DNA of 64,000 nucleotides from Panax quinquefolius (GCA_020205615.1 CM035167.1:136910568-136974567); one strand, 5' to 3'; positions 36,332 through 49,047 are shown, counted from the first letter of the stretch. The notes: generated from the letters alone by a model not told the origin. Program-made: numbers and translations.

Positions 36332-38458
36332 TGTAACACTCTCTTCCCCGAAAAGGAAAGAGAGGCCACGTGCAAAGCACAACAAACCTCAAAATAAGTA
36401 AACAGAACACTAACAACTTCAAAATATTAGTGATATCCATCAATGAAGTACTAAATACAATTCTCCAACTAGAATTAAAATAATCAAAACTAAAAAAAGT
36501 TAAATCAACCTAGATGGTCAAAGACAACTCTCTCATCAAACTAGCCCTGAATTACCCCTGCAAACCTGCTGGAAGAAAAACACAACATGAGCCAATTGCC
36601 CAGTACGGATATAGATAATACAAAGATGTATAACTGAAATACAAAATCAACTGAAGCAATATACTTAACAAAGCCTCAAGCTTAAAGACTGACGAAAATA
36701 TGATATCCAACGTCTGAATAGAATATATCCGAATCAACAGATTTAACGAAACAAACAGAAGAGTGAAGAATGAACTGAAGTAACTAACTCAATTAATTAA
36801 ACAGAACATAAACAAACAAAACTAATACAATGAAATAATAGGCTGAATCAAATAGCTGGGTGATATTTCATACCGAGTGAGCTCAGAAATATACATTGTC
36901 ACACAGGCAAGTCAAAACAATGCCACACAGGCAAGCCAAAATAATGTCACACAGGCAAATCATACATTGGACCGCAAATCCAAATGTATGCAAATCGGAT
37001 AGGTGTGTTTGACACAACATCACCAATCCGCAGAACAGAAAACTAGGGTTAACCAATACGCCTCCCACAACAAAACAACAAATGGCACACTTCCTCTGGA
37101 ACACAAAACGGAGACGCCATAGACTAATCACACCGCCACGGAAAGTGCCATGCCTCTTGTTCCAAGACGACATGCCTGTAGTACCACCACAGGTGGTTAT
37201 AACTCAGGTATACCCTACGATATATTCTAACAAAAATACTATGTCACAACACATGCGACATAATACCAACAAAAGTGTTCTATATGTACATGTTAAACCA
37301 AATCAAATTATAGTCACAAGGTTTCAAAAAGAAGGTAGCAACATATACCACTCTACAATTATCAAAAATAAATACTAAACATGATATCCTAATTCAAAAA
37401 GTACAAATACGAGTCATGTGTATCAACTCCAAAATGAAACTAATATATTTATTTCATAGGAAACAATTATGTGAAATCATAACAAAATTCGAAATAAGAA
37501 AATAAACGAACAAATCAAATTTAACAAGAGTATCATTTGAAAGAGTCACGAAATCAGACACTGAATTGAAAAAACGTAATACCCAAATTTATATTCCAAA
37601 TATAACTCGTTAAGTTCCTTCCGTCCGAACTAATTACACAAATTAATAATACTAAATGTAAGTACATTTATAAAAATATGAACACTTCTATTTGGTACGA
37701 CTATAAAATATAATTACTTATAATATTAAGATTTAATTCATTCCATATAATCTTACATATTTATTTGTATAACATCTCTTGCAAATTTTGCAAGTTTTCG
37801 TAAACTTTAATTACTACTGCTATATATTTTTTTTTATTTAAAGAAATCATCAATTTATTATTTTAGTATCTCCAAAATCAATCACAGCATTACTCCTCCG
37901 CTTCAATGATTAGAATAAAATGATAATAATAATAAGTACATCCGTATAAGTATTACATTAATAAATAAACTCCCCATCTTTAAATATCGCTCTTAGTTCT
38001 TGAATTACAAAAGTATTTGCTCATGATGAAAAAACATACTAAATTTAATAATTTAATATGGAACCACGTGATTTATCCCCACTTTATATAATGTATAATA
38101 TACTTGTTACTGATAAAATTTCCTCACTAGTGATCAAAATCTCTAGTCTTTCTTCACCCGAGCCCCCTTTGTAGCTGTTCTCTTTATCTCCAAAGTAGCC
38201 ACCTCTTCTTATTCAGTTGTATAATGAAGTAATATTAAGTTTAGCTATTTATTAATTAAGTTGCCCTAATAAATTTCTATTTGGGTTAAATTAATATTAA
38301 GGCCCAAATTTTAACCACATAATATTATATATCATTTATTAATATTTATTAGCCCACATAATTTAAATGACTACTTTAACCCAATTTAAAGACAAAAAAA
38401 ATTCAAAAAATATATTTAAAACACAAACATAAATACTTTTTTTTTTTTGGGTATTACA
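36332..38458 (-). mobile_element. Family C LTR (3' LTR of a minus-strand chromovirus)
   Basis: It starts TGTAACACTCTCTTCCCCG and ends GGGTATTACA; the bases to the right read CCTTTTTAAGGAGGTAA on the minus strand, a polypurine tract. At 36895-36965 there are three direct copies of a 24-bp unit around CACACAGGCAA. It is unrelated in sequence to families A and B. A shorter piece resembling 38280-38390 (TTATTAGCCCAC, ACCCAATTTAAAG) recurs near 44465-44585. Confidence 0.7.
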
Positions 38459-38509
38459 TTACCTCCTTAAAAAGGATTCCGTCCCCGGAATCAAAAAGAA
38501 TGGAAAGTA

Positions 38510-38590
38510 CCTAATTATCAAAAAGATGCGGATACTCCGCTCGAATAGACTCCTAAATCTCCCAAGTAGCTCCGCGCTCCGGATGAATTT
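38510..38590 (-). pseudogene. Chromodomain C-terminus of a Ty3/gypsy chromovirus integrase
   Basis: The minus frame reads HPERGATWEI, a stop, then ESIRAEYPHLFDN and a stop. This matches the end of the integrase chromodomain in Tekay-type chromoviruses (EATWE..E.....YPHLF). In active elements the chromodomain helps target integration to heterochromatin. It lies right before the polypurine tract and is truncated upstream near 38600. Confidence 0.7.
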
Positions 38591-38599
38591 TTTTTTTTC

Positions 38600-39061
38600 A
38601 CAAAATTTTAACAAATGGGATTGTCTTCCTCCCCATAACCCGCTTTTGACAATCTAAAATTATCTCAAGTTGCTTACTTCTTCAAAATTGTAGAGGACGA
38701 AAAACTGAAGGAACCTGATTTGGATTCACTCAATTCCGACATTAGATGAATTAATTATAATTTTTCTAATAGACTGCAGCACGTATAAATATTCTACTCG
38801 AAAATTCAACTAATCAAATTAGAATAGGATTAAAGTTAAAACTTCACTCTTTAAATATAAATATAGCTCAATATAGAGCTACCAAAACTCTAATGGACTT
38901 CCCATTTTAATTTAATCGATTATTTAATTATCTACTAAAATAATTTAACTTTCCAAACAAAACAAAGAAAAAAATAGTCACTTACCTTTTTCAATTTGAA
39001 TACAATTGTATAAAATAAAATTAATTAATATTTAAATTTAAAAAAATATGGGTTATTACAA
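38600..39061. other. Remnant interior or LTR piece of the family C element
   Basis: This stretch ends GGGTTATTACA, like the family C LTR end, and may be the remains of the other LTR after an internal deletion. No matching 5-bp TSD was found, so the element is rearranged. No coding sense is seen. Confidence 0.35.
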
Positions 39062-40379
39062 TGATATATCCGTTTTTTAGAATATGAATAATATCCTTTT
39101 TAGAAATACAAATGCAAACAAATACAAATTTTTTGGTTACCATTTACGTACTCTAACTACTACTATAGTCCTCAAACTTGTTCTCTCTCTCTATAACATC
39201 CAATCTCACTAAATTGATAAAACAGGGCAATTACAATTGAGATGAGGGAACATAAAAGTAAGTCAAGAAGATAGTGCAAGAAGATAGTGCAGGTGTACAA
39301 AATGAAAAGCCGAGAGGAGCACCATGCATGAAAATTAGAGAATATGACTGGCTTCCACAACCATGAATCCCTTAAACTAAGCCATAGCAATTGAGTTTCA
39401 TTTGTTTTACGATGCACACCCATACTCGTAAAGAACTCTAGATACCGCTACACCGCCTTTGTCATAACATTGGACTCAATTGTGAACCAATATTTCATGC
39501 TCAGCAAGTCTAAAATCTAGTAAGATCACAATACTAGATGATCTGTTACATAAAAAAGATACAGAGAAACTATGCATACCAACTAGAATTTAGTGCCCAA
39601 AATAAGAACATGCATTTTAAAATTTAAAAGTCTCAACATACAATTTCTACATTGGATGTGAAAATACTGCATATTTTATTTGGAATTCGAGAGAAAATGT
39701 GCTAAAGCGGCCATCTAAAAATAAGAAACTCTTACATTTAATTACGAAAGGAAAGGATTTTCGAAAAGTTGTTGGATGCTTGAAAAAGAATCCCATAAAC
39801 ATATAACACAACTAACAGAAAACATTCATGATCCAACTGTAAGGGAACTGTTTAAAATCCAAATGAGCAATCTTTAGCAGTAATCTACTTCAAGATATTG
39901 TATATCCATCAATGTCTATATTTTTCATTGCAACCCCTTACTTGTGGCCAATGTTAACTACCAAACAAAAATTAATTTATAAATCTATGCCTAAGCATGA
40001 ACGAATGCTAATACAAAATAATTTTGTGCCTGAAAATTTACATCCCTAGCAATGGCAGCTAAATTTCATCCTCCTAACACTAAATTTTCTGTGTTTTAAT
40101 GGAAAAGGTATTCAATCTAGGAAATTATTAACACAGTTTAAATGCAAAACTGTCCCATTCTAAACAGCATATCAGCATAACCAGATCTAATTTACCAACA
40201 AATAGTAAGAAGAAAAGAGAACATATTTCCAGCAAAATAAGGTCCATGGATTCCGGAATCGAAGAAAAAGTACTTGCGATAAGCAAAAAAAAAATAATAC
40301 AGAAAACTGAAACAGAGCCTAAAGGCTAGAACAGTACTGAGAGCCTGCAGGAGGGGTATCGATGACTAACAGATATAAA
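39062..40379. other. Downstream flank of RPL41
   Basis: This probably includes the 3' untranslated region of RPL41 on the minus strand, followed by unassigned sequence. Frames are short and have no family motifs. No transposon ends were recognised. Confidence 0.4.
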
Positions 40380-40584
40380 TTACTTAGATCTCTGCCTCAT
40401 CTTTCGGCGCTTCCTCTTCAACCTCCTCATTCTCTTCTTCTTCCACTGCAAAATCATATTCAATTTCAAACAATCAATTTCGTTATCCATTTATGGAAAA
40501 TGGTAAATTCAAGATATGAGCTAAAATCAATTCAAAAATGATAAATTTAGGTATCGGAGATTCAGGAGTTACCTTGGCCCTCAT
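40380..40584 (-). CDS. RPL41: 60S ribosomal protein eL41 (RPL41), 25 residues, two exons
   Basis: A tiny, extremely basic protein at the interface of the two cytosolic ribosomal subunits. Exon 1 (40573-40584) encodes MRAK. A 127-bp GT-AG intron (40446-40572) follows. Exon 2 (40380-40445) encodes WKKKRMRRLKRKRRKMRQRS followed by Lys and a TAA stop. The 25 residues equal the universally conserved plant eL41. The start is the first ATG after a pyrimidine-rich leader, as in ribosomal protein genes; a telo-box and TATA box lie upstream. Several multigene copies are normal in plants. The frame, splice sites and promoter look intact, so it is probably functional despite the surrounding transposons. 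Confidence 0.95.
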
Positions 40585-40624
40585 GGTGATGAGTTTGGAA
40601 TTCTTTTGTCTCTCTTCTCTTCCA

Positions 40625-40631
40625 AAACCCT
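40625..40631 (-). promoter_or_regulatory. Telo-box in the RPL41 leader/promoter
   Basis: The minus strand reads AGGGTTT, 41 bases before the RPL41 start codon, within CTAGGGTTTTGG. Telo-boxes are common near the transcription start of plant ribosomal protein genes and link them to growth-related expression. Confidence 0.6.
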
Positions 40632-40688
40632 AGCAAAACTGGGGAGGAAATGAGACGGAAGAAAAATGAGAGTTACGGCTTTGACGTT

Positions 40689-40696
40689 TATTTATA
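40689..40696 (-). promoter_or_regulatory. TATA box of RPL41
   Basis: The minus strand reads TATAAATA about 105 bases upstream of the start codon. It would place transcription start about 70-80 bases before the ATG, in a pyrimidine-rich context. Confidence 0.6.
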
Positions 40697-41227
40697 GTGA
40701 ACAGAACCCTAGCCAATAAACAGTCCACATAAAGAGTCTCCGGTTCGACTCACCTCACCTACACATGGTTTTGATTAATTCTCAACATTCCCCATAAGCT
40801 ACTCCAAGTTTCCAATAATTTCAAGTTAACTCCCCTTGAATTTTGTGTAACAGGAGGGATACAGTGTGACCCATTAGTAGTAAGTACTAAGAGCATGTTC
40901 TGCTCCCATATTTGCCAATGACTTATTTTTTTATTTATAAATTAATTTTTAAGTCAAAAAAATAAACAAGTATTTGTAACTTATTTTAAAATGATTTAGT
41001 TTGACCAAATATAATGTCTATTTTTCCCCTATTCTATTTTATTCATCTTTTATTAATATTCTTTTAATAATATTTATATTTGAATTTAACTTATAAGTTA
41101 TTATGGTAGAAACACCTTCATAATTAACTTAATTTTTGACTTATAAGTTAAATTAATACGAACGCTTTTTTTAAAAGTTATAATTTAAAATAATTTATAA
41201 GTTAACTTATATTTTAACTTTTAAGGG

Positions 41228-44200
41228 GTGTATTCAATTATGATTTTTAAAGACTTTTTAAGTGATGACTTTTGTAGAATTTGTGGGATTTTAATGACTT
41301 TCACCGACGCCTAAAAATTAGGTATACGTCCACCCATCTTGGAGTGCCACTTCACGTAGTATAAATTCAAATACAAACTTAATTATACATCCGTAATAAA
41401 TATACGCATAATACATAAACCGAGAGTTTAATAGGAATATTGTCGTTTAGATAATATCCATACTCAAAAGTCCTCATTACAATTATTATCAAACTATTTC
41501 ACGTAATAGTGAGGACTACTAATGCTATCTTCGGACCATTACTCCGTTCCCGACTCGGTCTCTCCCTATATTCTCATTTCAAGAGAAACGTTGAAAGAAA
41601 GGGTGAAATTAACTAAATTTAAAGAAGAAATATTATGACTAAGATAATGCGAATAAATTATCATTAGCCTTCAATGTTGTTAAACCGATAAAATACAATA
41701 GACAACCGGTTTAATCTGCAATGAATGTGCAATCCATTAAAAGAGTCAAGTAGAAAATAAAATCTACTATCTTTTAGGTTTTAAAAGGTTTTCATCAATT
41801 TTTATCAATTTGACTCAAACTTTTAATGAATAAACCACAATATCTAATCATCCACGTATCACTCGCTGTCGAGGATTTTCATCAAATTATCAATGGTCAC
41901 GACTATACTGAATCACCCCAGTCATAATCATACCAAAAACTATCCTCCATCGCATTACAGCGCATCGAGGACTTTTGTCACATCATTTATATCGTTCATG
42001 ATTATACCGAATGAACCACCATTATATAATCATACTAAGTTCATCTATGCATCGTAAAGCCAAAGATAACATAATATAACGTGAGGATGATGACAATGAC
42101 ATAATAATTCAATAAAACAAGTTCAAGAATTATTTTATCCAGAATTAAGAACGTCCAAATTGTCAACAAGATATCTTGTTTTGTAGAGTAAAATTCAAGA
42201 ATGATCGGAAGAATATTTCCATGAAAAGATCTTTGGATGAAACGCAAATATCAAGGATATTCTACTAATTTCATGGAGTATATAAGTCAAAGTTTTAACC
42301 AACCTGGGTATAATAAAGAATGGTATAACAAAGGAAATCACAACGCATGCAGATTGGCATGTATGAGTTATTCCAACAGAATAATAATAACGGAACCAAA
42401 GTCGTGTGAAATTACAATCGGCTGGGATGTTCCAATGTAATAATAAAGATGGAACTAGATCCGTGTAAAACACACGAATATGATATTCCAACAGAATGAT
42501 AAAGATTTTAACCAGTCCCAGGTAAAACACACGCATGTGATGTTCCAATGTAATAATAAGAAGAATGTCACCAAGTATAGGGTAAACCACGATACGAGAT
42601 CATGATAGGGTATGTCATAGATCTGAGTTATTCCAACGAGAATAATAAAAATGGAATAACAGAGGATTTCACCAAGTATAGGGTATGTCACATGATACAA
42701 GTTATTCCAATGAATAATAAAGAATGGAATAATGTAAGTTCTCTTCATGAATAAGAAAGAATAACACTTTACTTACGAATTACAACAAATAATATCCTCT
42801 ACCGTAAAAGACACTTGGATATCAAAGTAGTGAAGTACCGTAATCTTTCTTTTCTTCTCTCTATAGATTTTCTCTCTATAAATTTCTCTATAATTTTTCT
42901 CTAGAGAGTTTCGGTGAATTGTAAAGAAAATAATGAAGGAATGAGCTTCATTTATAGGAAAATAGAATGCATAGTAATTAATCCATGAATCTAGTTCAGA
43001 TTGATTTACTTTAATCTGACGGTCCATATTTAAAGCAAAATCTTTTAAATAAAATATCATATATTCTATTTATATAAAAACATTTTACTACGCAAACACT
43101 ATGCAATACTACGCAAAACACTACGCAACACTACGCATAATAAAATATAATATATTCTATTTATAGAATAACTTTAATAAAGTATTCGCATTTTATATAA
43201 AAGATGTTTCGCTTTTATTACGTTAATAATACGAATAAAACAAAACGTCATTATCGCTATAATAATTCATATTATTAATCGATGATAATAGAAATCAAAC
43301 CGGTGACTTCACATAAGATCGATAATCAATACTGCAGTGCTACTTCTTATCTGACCACACGACATCGTATTTTTACTTCCTTAGTAGTTCAACAAGATCA
43401 ACCAGAAAACTTCCGCCGTTATTTCAATAAAATATTTTGTCGTTTTCTCAATCCGACAATGATAATTACATTATGGGGTCCACCAATGATTGAGTAGTTA
43501 TACGAATATTCCTCGCTAAACCTAATATTTCCGATCAATCTAATATAATATAACCACTTGCATATACTTTTGCAAAATTTATAAATACTACCCACAACTA
43601 TAATATTTATCTCAAATTCACACCATAATATTAAAAATTATTTTGACAAAATTTAAATATTTATTGATAAAATCTGGGTCTCACATTCACGCATTTTAAA
43701 AGACTTTTTAAAATGACTTTTATAAACTCCAATGAAATAAGTAATAGACTTATAAACTTTTTATCAAGACTATGATAGACTTTTTGATACTTCAATATTT
43801 ATCTTGCAATTTATATTAATTATTAATTAACCCATATGTACAACATCTCCTCTTTTTCACGAACAAGAGTAAATCTCATTATATTATCGTGGCATTTAGA
43901 TTTTATATATGTTGAAAGCGTTCACATTATTCTACTCATTTCACGACATACATTTAGATACTCGATACCAATAAAATTTTAGAACTACATACACAATACA
44001 AAAATTAAGCTCACTTTTATTGAGCTATATATACTTTATCGTATGCGTACATACTTTTTAGTAGAATATCAAATTCTGCTTTTTCACAAAATAATATAAT
44101 GATGAAATACATATATATTTGTCAATGCAGAATACATATATATATTTGTCATGCAGAATAAACCACATATTACATTATTTCACTATGATGCACCAAAGAC

Positions 44201-44918
44201 ACTTGAAGACGAATATGGAGGATGTCTCAAAAATTATGATAATTTTCTTCGTTTAAAATGGCGGAAAACTAAAAAATATACACATCATATATTTTCTATT
44301 TTCATATATTATATATACATAATCTTTACAACTAATATGAGAGTTTCATGATTTTATCTCATTTTTGTTGAACAAATTATCTTCCTTCTTTCTATTGGAA
44401 GCTTTTGAACGGCTGCTTTTTTCCTCACTAATTCAGATTAGGTCTAGTTATTTGTTTAATAATTCTCTTTTTATGGCCCAAATTTTATCAAATTATTTGT
44501 CCATCACATATTAATATTTATTAGCCCATATAAAATAAATAACTAATTTGACCCAATAAAAGCAAAAGTCCAATTAATAACTAGTTTTATCCACCTTTGT
44601 GTTTATTTAGAAGTCTTTAGAAATTTTTAGAAGTGAGGCAAGACTTTGGATATGGGTTCATAGTTATAATTTTCTTTAAAATTCACAAAAGTCTCACCAT
44701 TTGATAGAAAATTTTAAAATCTATGACTTTTTGAATACCAAAATACTTTTATAAACTTTATAAAATCTTAATTCAATCTGCTTTAACTTTTAAAAGACAT
44801 TAAAAAATTGTAATTGAATACTACTAAATTTTTATAAACTCTTTTAAATATCTTGATTGAATACAACTAAACTTTTCAAATCTTTAAAATTTTTTTAAAA
44901 AATCTTAATTGAATACAC
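41228..44918. mobile_element. Possible TIR element (GTGTATTCAATTA ends) holding a solo LTR
   Basis: The left end contains GTGTATTCAATTATGATTTT and the right end AAAATCTTAATTGAATACAC, inverted copies. Subterminal words GACTTTTTAAA and ATCTTAATTGAATAC repeat inside near both ends. Subtracting the nested LTR at 41305-43685 leaves about 1.3 kb. No TSD was established and the middle (43700-44590) holds a piece of family C LTR, so the unit may be composite. Confidence 0.4.
41305..43685 (-). mobile_element. Solo LTR of family A
   Basis: It runs from CGACGCCTAAAAATTAGG (the initial TGTGACG is altered) to GGGTCTCACA. TTCAC lies directly on both sides (41300-41304 and 43686-43690), a perfect 5-bp TSD, with no polypurine tract or primer site next to it. 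It therefore arose by recombination between the two LTRs of an inserted element. Internal landmarks (GTAGAGTAAAATTCAAGAAT, TATA region, ACTACGCAAAAC repeats at 43090-43135) match the other copies. Confidence 0.9.
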
Positions 44919-45060
44919 TTTTTTCAAATCATTTTAAAATAAGTCATCGCCGAAGAGGCTCTGAGTAGTAAGTAACGATGGGTAGAAGAGTAATTTCATA
45001 ATAAATCATTTGCTAGCAGTACGGAAGGAAAGAATATCTATATGATCTCGGTTCTTGAAG
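43691..45060. other. AT-rich stretch without a gene
   Basis: It contains the right part of the possible TIR element and a family C LTR piece at about 44460-44590 (ATGGCCCAAATTTTATCAAA, TTATTAGCCCATA). I see no coding sequence. Confidence 0.4.
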
Positions 45061-45061
45061 C

Positions 45062-45990
45062 TTGTTTTCCATTCCTACTTCTAGGAATGCAACCGCAGTC
45101 CACCAGCAACCACCACCAGGGCTGTTCTTTCACATAGCAATCCAGAAGGAGAATACTCTTCTTTTCCAATTCTCACTTGCTGCACACCATGAACCCTCTA
45201 ACATACCCTCAAAACCATACCTATACAGCCACAATCACTCATATATCTCAGACAAATGACGACTTCCACAGCCCCAATCACAAATCCCTTACACCAAACA
45301 CCACCACACAACCCACCCCACAATTCTCATATTAATTCCCCACAACCACCTACCACCCCTAACCAGTAACCAATTGCCCTTCCTTTTCAGCATTGTCACC
45401 ATTCCATACATCTTCCGTTTCCTTTCCACCAGAGATGCAAAGCCTCAACTATAACCCCTATAATCAATACCCACACCCAAATCTTATAGACTACCACCAC
45501 CACACAACCCTTATACACCCATTCCTCCCAAGATGGAATTTGCCAAGTTTGATGGAACAGACCCAAAAGGGATGGGCCGTAAGAGCAGATAATTTTTTTG
45601 AGTTTGACCCCATCGACGAAACAAGAAAAGCAATGAATGCTGGAATTTATTTTGAGGGACAAGATAGTATATAGTTTAGACATTATCAATCTAATAGAGG
45701 ATACATTCCTTGGAGGGATTTTGTGAGGGATGTTGCCTTGAGGTTCTAGAAACCAGAAAATGATGCTCAAGATCAATTCAACTAACTTTGACAAACAGGG
45801 ACAGTTGATGAGAATTGCGATGAATTTGAAGAATTAAGGTCACAACTGATGTCCGGCCAAGCTGGTTTTACTGAACAATATTTTGTCTCTAGCTTCGTTA
45901 GTGACCTTAATGATAAGATCAAAAGGGCAGTAAATATGTTTAAGCCTAGCTTCATATATCGGTTTGAGCCTAGGATTTCAAGGTTACCTC
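45062..45990 (+). pseudogene. Gag of a collapsed Ty3/gypsy element
   Basis: It begins with a Pro/His/Gln-rich leader (45090-45500), then the gag core: MEFAKFDGTDPKG at about 45532, RADNFFEFDP, AGIYFEG, W..FV.DV...F near 45715, and DEFEELRSQLMSGQAGFTEQ up to 45960. These match the gag region of plant gypsy elements (FDGTDP..W..RA..FF). Frames change at least three times and include stops. The order is continued at 46240 by RNase H, so protease and reverse transcriptase have been deleted. Confidence 0.75.
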
Positions 45991-46239
45991 TTGTGGTTCT
46001 TTCTTCTTCTTCTTCTCTGATTGCCAATGGAGGATAGCTTAAGCTTCCACTTCTCTTCTCTGCCCGTGTTCCTCTCTCTTTTGCTTTCTTACTTAGGGAA
46101 ATAATACAATGAAATGAAGAGAGGAAAGTATAATGGTTTGTATATATAAAACCTATTTTCCATTGTTTATAAGTTGGTCATCCAACCAAGGTCTCCCCTA
46201 GTCTTTCTCCTTCACTTCTCAATCCTTAATTACAAACCA

Positions 46240-46505
46240 TCCTCCAAGGTCACAACTCCAGTACTAGCACTCCCAGATTTTACTAAACCATTTATAATTG
46301 AAATTGATGCTTATGAACAAGGTGTAGGAGCTGTAATGATGCAGGAAGGAAGGCCTATAGCATATCTCAGTAAAGGATTGGCACCTAGACATCAAGGCCA
46401 ATCAACTTCTGAGAAAAAGCTTTTAGCAATAGTCATGGCCTCGACTACCTACAAAGGCATCACTTCATCATAAGAATCGAGCATCGAAGTTTATAACAGC
46501 CAAGA
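46240..46505 (+). pseudogene. RNase H fragment of the same collapsed gypsy element
   Basis: The frame reads VTTPVLALPDFTKPFIIEID, AYEQGVGAVMMQEGRPIAYL and SKGLAPRHQGQSTSEKKLLA, the start of the gypsy RNase H domain. The catalytic Asp and Glu are present in EIDAYEQ and SEKKLLA. After a one-base shift it continues HHFIIRIEHRSL, then ends where the Tat LTR is thought to start. The junction with gag shows a large internal deletion. Confidence 0.8.
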
Positions 46506-46527
46506 ATCTTTCTTACGCGTCCAATCA

Positions 46528-47108
46528 TGTGAAGACGCCTCGATCCCTTGACAAGAAAACAACAACACTAAAAGCTTGAATACTTGGACCGTCGGATAAA
46601 TTTCGAGTGAGAGTCAAGACGGTAGTTACAAGGGTTAACAATGGAGGATAAAAATGTCTAGTGTTAGAGAGATAAGATTTGTGTGTTATGTGTATGCGTA
46701 CCTTTTCTTGGAGATTTTCTTGATAGGTTATACTCTTTTGCCTGGTTTACCGTGCCACTAACTCTTATCTGACACAGCCCCCTACTTCTCCCTGATCTCA
46801 AATGGGATCATACAAGGTTGTCACCTTTTTCTCCTATCAGATATGTCGCCAAAGGATAAAATCTCATCCACATTAATGATCTGCAGACTTTTGGTCAACA
46901 ACCTTCTTTTTTCATCATTACAAGTCAAAGACTTAGATATTAAAAGATCTAATGGATCAACCCATTGACCCGGCCCAATATTAAGGAGATATAATGTAAG
47001 GATTAGGCCCAATAACTTTAAGACCCAATAGTGAAGACCTAATGGACTAATTAAATGAATAAGCCCAATCCACAAGGCCCAATAGGAGAAATATCATGAT
47101 CCAACATT
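46528..47108 (-). mobile_element. 3' LTR of the Tat element
   Basis: The right end is clear: on the minus strand TGTTGGATCATGATATTTC follows a polypurine tract. The left end is uncertain; TGTGAAGACGCC at 46528 is one candidate, close to where the collapsed gypsy RNase H loses its frame. The LTR is rich in GGCCCAAT words. Confidence 0.55.
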
Positions 47109-47121
47109 GCCCCCTAGTTTT
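47109..47121 (-). other. Polypurine tract of the Tat element
   Basis: The minus strand reads AACTAGGGGGCAA immediately before the LTR start TGTTGGATC. Confidence 0.65.
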
Positions 47122-47502
47122 CTATTAAATAGGATATTTAATGGAAAACTATAAGTGGTCTATGACTTTATTGGGTTTGATAGGATCGAAATAAGCCCAA
47201 GATGAGACCTACCAAAGCCCAACCGGTTAAGGATAAAAATAAACTGAAAAGGTGGATTAAAACCGGAAGCCCAATTGGAGGGCCCAATCCACTAGATGTT
47301 TAAAACTCAATCCAGACGCAACCTTTCGAATTCGTGATTATGATTATCAATTAAATGTGCCGCCCTCGAATGCTTTATAATCAAATCAAGATAAAGATAA
47401 ACTTTAACAAATTTGATAGTTTACTGTCAATTTGAATTCGGACCTTTGAGCCTTCTTTTTCCTCTCTCGAGCTTTCTTTCTTCTCTCTGCAAATCATTAA
47501 CA

Positions 47503-49047
47503 ATGGTGGTAATTGGTACAAACCAGGACTTCCCCAATCAAGGCGGTCCCCTCACATTGTTCAACCTAACCCCAATCTGAGAGGCTTGAGCTCCAACCCT
47601 CCAATCGTTACCCTAGCAGAAGAAAAAGTACTCCGAAACCTCGACCCACTCCTTACGAATTCTTTATAAGCAAGGAAATGTTTACCCATGCGAATCTGCA
47701 TTTCTTGTCACCGGTTGAATTACTAAAGTCATGAGATCGATGTCATATTCCTGGATACTCATCGATAAGAGTTCCTGTGTGCGAGGAAAGAATGTATCAA
47801 AGGCACGAAGGATGGACGGTATCCGTCTGTGTGAATTCTCGAGAAAGGAATTGAGTTCCTCTACACCCATTTCTAGTGACCATTCTGGGGTTCGGCGTTG
47901 GGTTAGCCCGATTAGCGCCAAATTCTTATATTCACATTCGCCTTCATTGCATTACGTAAATGAAATCGAGTCGAACCCACTCTCGACTTCTTTTTTACGT
48001 GTATAAAATCCAATCAATCTCGCTGAAAAGGATTCAAAGTTATAAGTAGCGAGGCATCGAGAACATGAGAGATATTTGAAAACGTTCATTGGTGAACACT
48101 CTTTGACGATAGAGGGTGGCATGAAAAAATGGTTTTACGTCGAGGACACGAAATTTCCTCCTTACCGAATCAAGCCCTTGATGAGAAGATTTACATCGAT
48201 TTTGGAGACATTTCCAAGAATGCGAGGTCGAAATGATGGAACTATTTGACAACTTCCCAAAGGAAGAATGGAAATATGGGCTTCTTTCTAAGCAAGCGTG
48301 GTTATACGACCACAAATGTAAGTATGGATTTACTTTATCAATATTTTGAAAATCGCTGTAAAATGGATTTTGATGTAAAACTGTTAATCTTCTGTAGTAA
48401 CTTTGATCAAACCATTGTCTTCAGAGGTGAAGGAGTTGGAGGATTTTCTAGCTGGAAAGTTCGTAGAAGCCACTGCCGAATCCTCCCAACAGGAGATCCC
48501 TTCTGAAGATAATCTAGCTGGGAAATCTGCAGAGGTCGATACTGACCCTTCCCAACTGAAGACCACCTCTAAACTCAAACCACCTACTGAACCACCCATA
48601 TCCGAACCCTTACTTCATAGGCTAGAAGCTGATGAACCCATTCTTCTGGAAGTAGTCCTTAAGCTTCGTAGAAAGAAAAGAGCTACTCGAAAGCCCAAAC
48701 TGATCTCTATACCATCAGATTCTAAAACCCTTTACGAATCACAACCAATTATCGACCTGATACCACCCATTGTCAATCCAGTATCACTAATTATCGACTC
48801 GATACCACTAATTGTCAACCCAGTATCACTAATTATCGACTCGATACCACCAATTGTCAACCCAACGCCACTAACAATCGACCCGATATCACCAATTGTC
48901 ATCCCAACACCACCAATAATCGACCCGATACCACCAATTGCCATCCCAACACCACCACCTATCGACCTGATACCACCAATTGTCATCCCAACACCACCAC
49001 CTATCGACCCGATACCACCAACTGTCAACCCAATATCATCTCGAAGA
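47503..49047 (+). pseudogene. Additional antisense ORF of the Tat element, 5' part
   Basis: The gene reads opposite to pol. After an initial ATG at 47503, broken frames include VPLHPFLVTIL and LARLAPNSY (about 47855-47935), like the plant putative gypsy-type transposon domain (PF04195; LPLHPFVR..L....L.P.QL.PNSW). At about 48240 it reads LFDNFPKEEWKYGLLSKQAW. A GT-AG intron at 48318-48397 joins to the frame beginning IKPLSSEVKELEDFLAGKFV. The C-terminal part (48760-49030) is a Pro/Ile tandem repeat. The frame is then cut at 49047 by the family A element. The protein's function is unknown; such ORFs occur in Tat elements and may be regulated independently because they are antisense. Confidence 0.65.
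48760..49030 (+). repeat. Coding tandem repeat in the antisense ORF
   Basis: About six copies of a 42-48-bp unit encode variants of IDPIPPIVIPTPP. The period stays a multiple of three, so the repeat expanded while the frame was translated. The complementary strand gives a Gly/Ile-rich open frame that is only a mirror. Confidence 0.8.

Noticed and set aside
36332..39061. A complete family C element
   Set aside because: Only one clear LTR, a chromodomain tail and an LTR-like end are present. The outer 5-bp flanks (CGAGA and ATGAT) do not match, so completeness is not supported.
39172..39423. 83-codon minus-strand open frame downstream of RPL41
   Set aside because: It has no recognisable motif and lies in AT-rich flank, where frames of this length are expected by chance.
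44151..44351. 66-codon plus-strand open frame in AT-rich DNA
   Set aside because: No motif, promoter or homology is apparent. It overlaps the candidate TIR element interior.
47682..47921. Minus-strand open frame over the antisense ORF start
   Set aside because: The plus strand encodes the PF04195-like VPLHPF and LAPNSY words at the same place, so the minus frame is a shadow.
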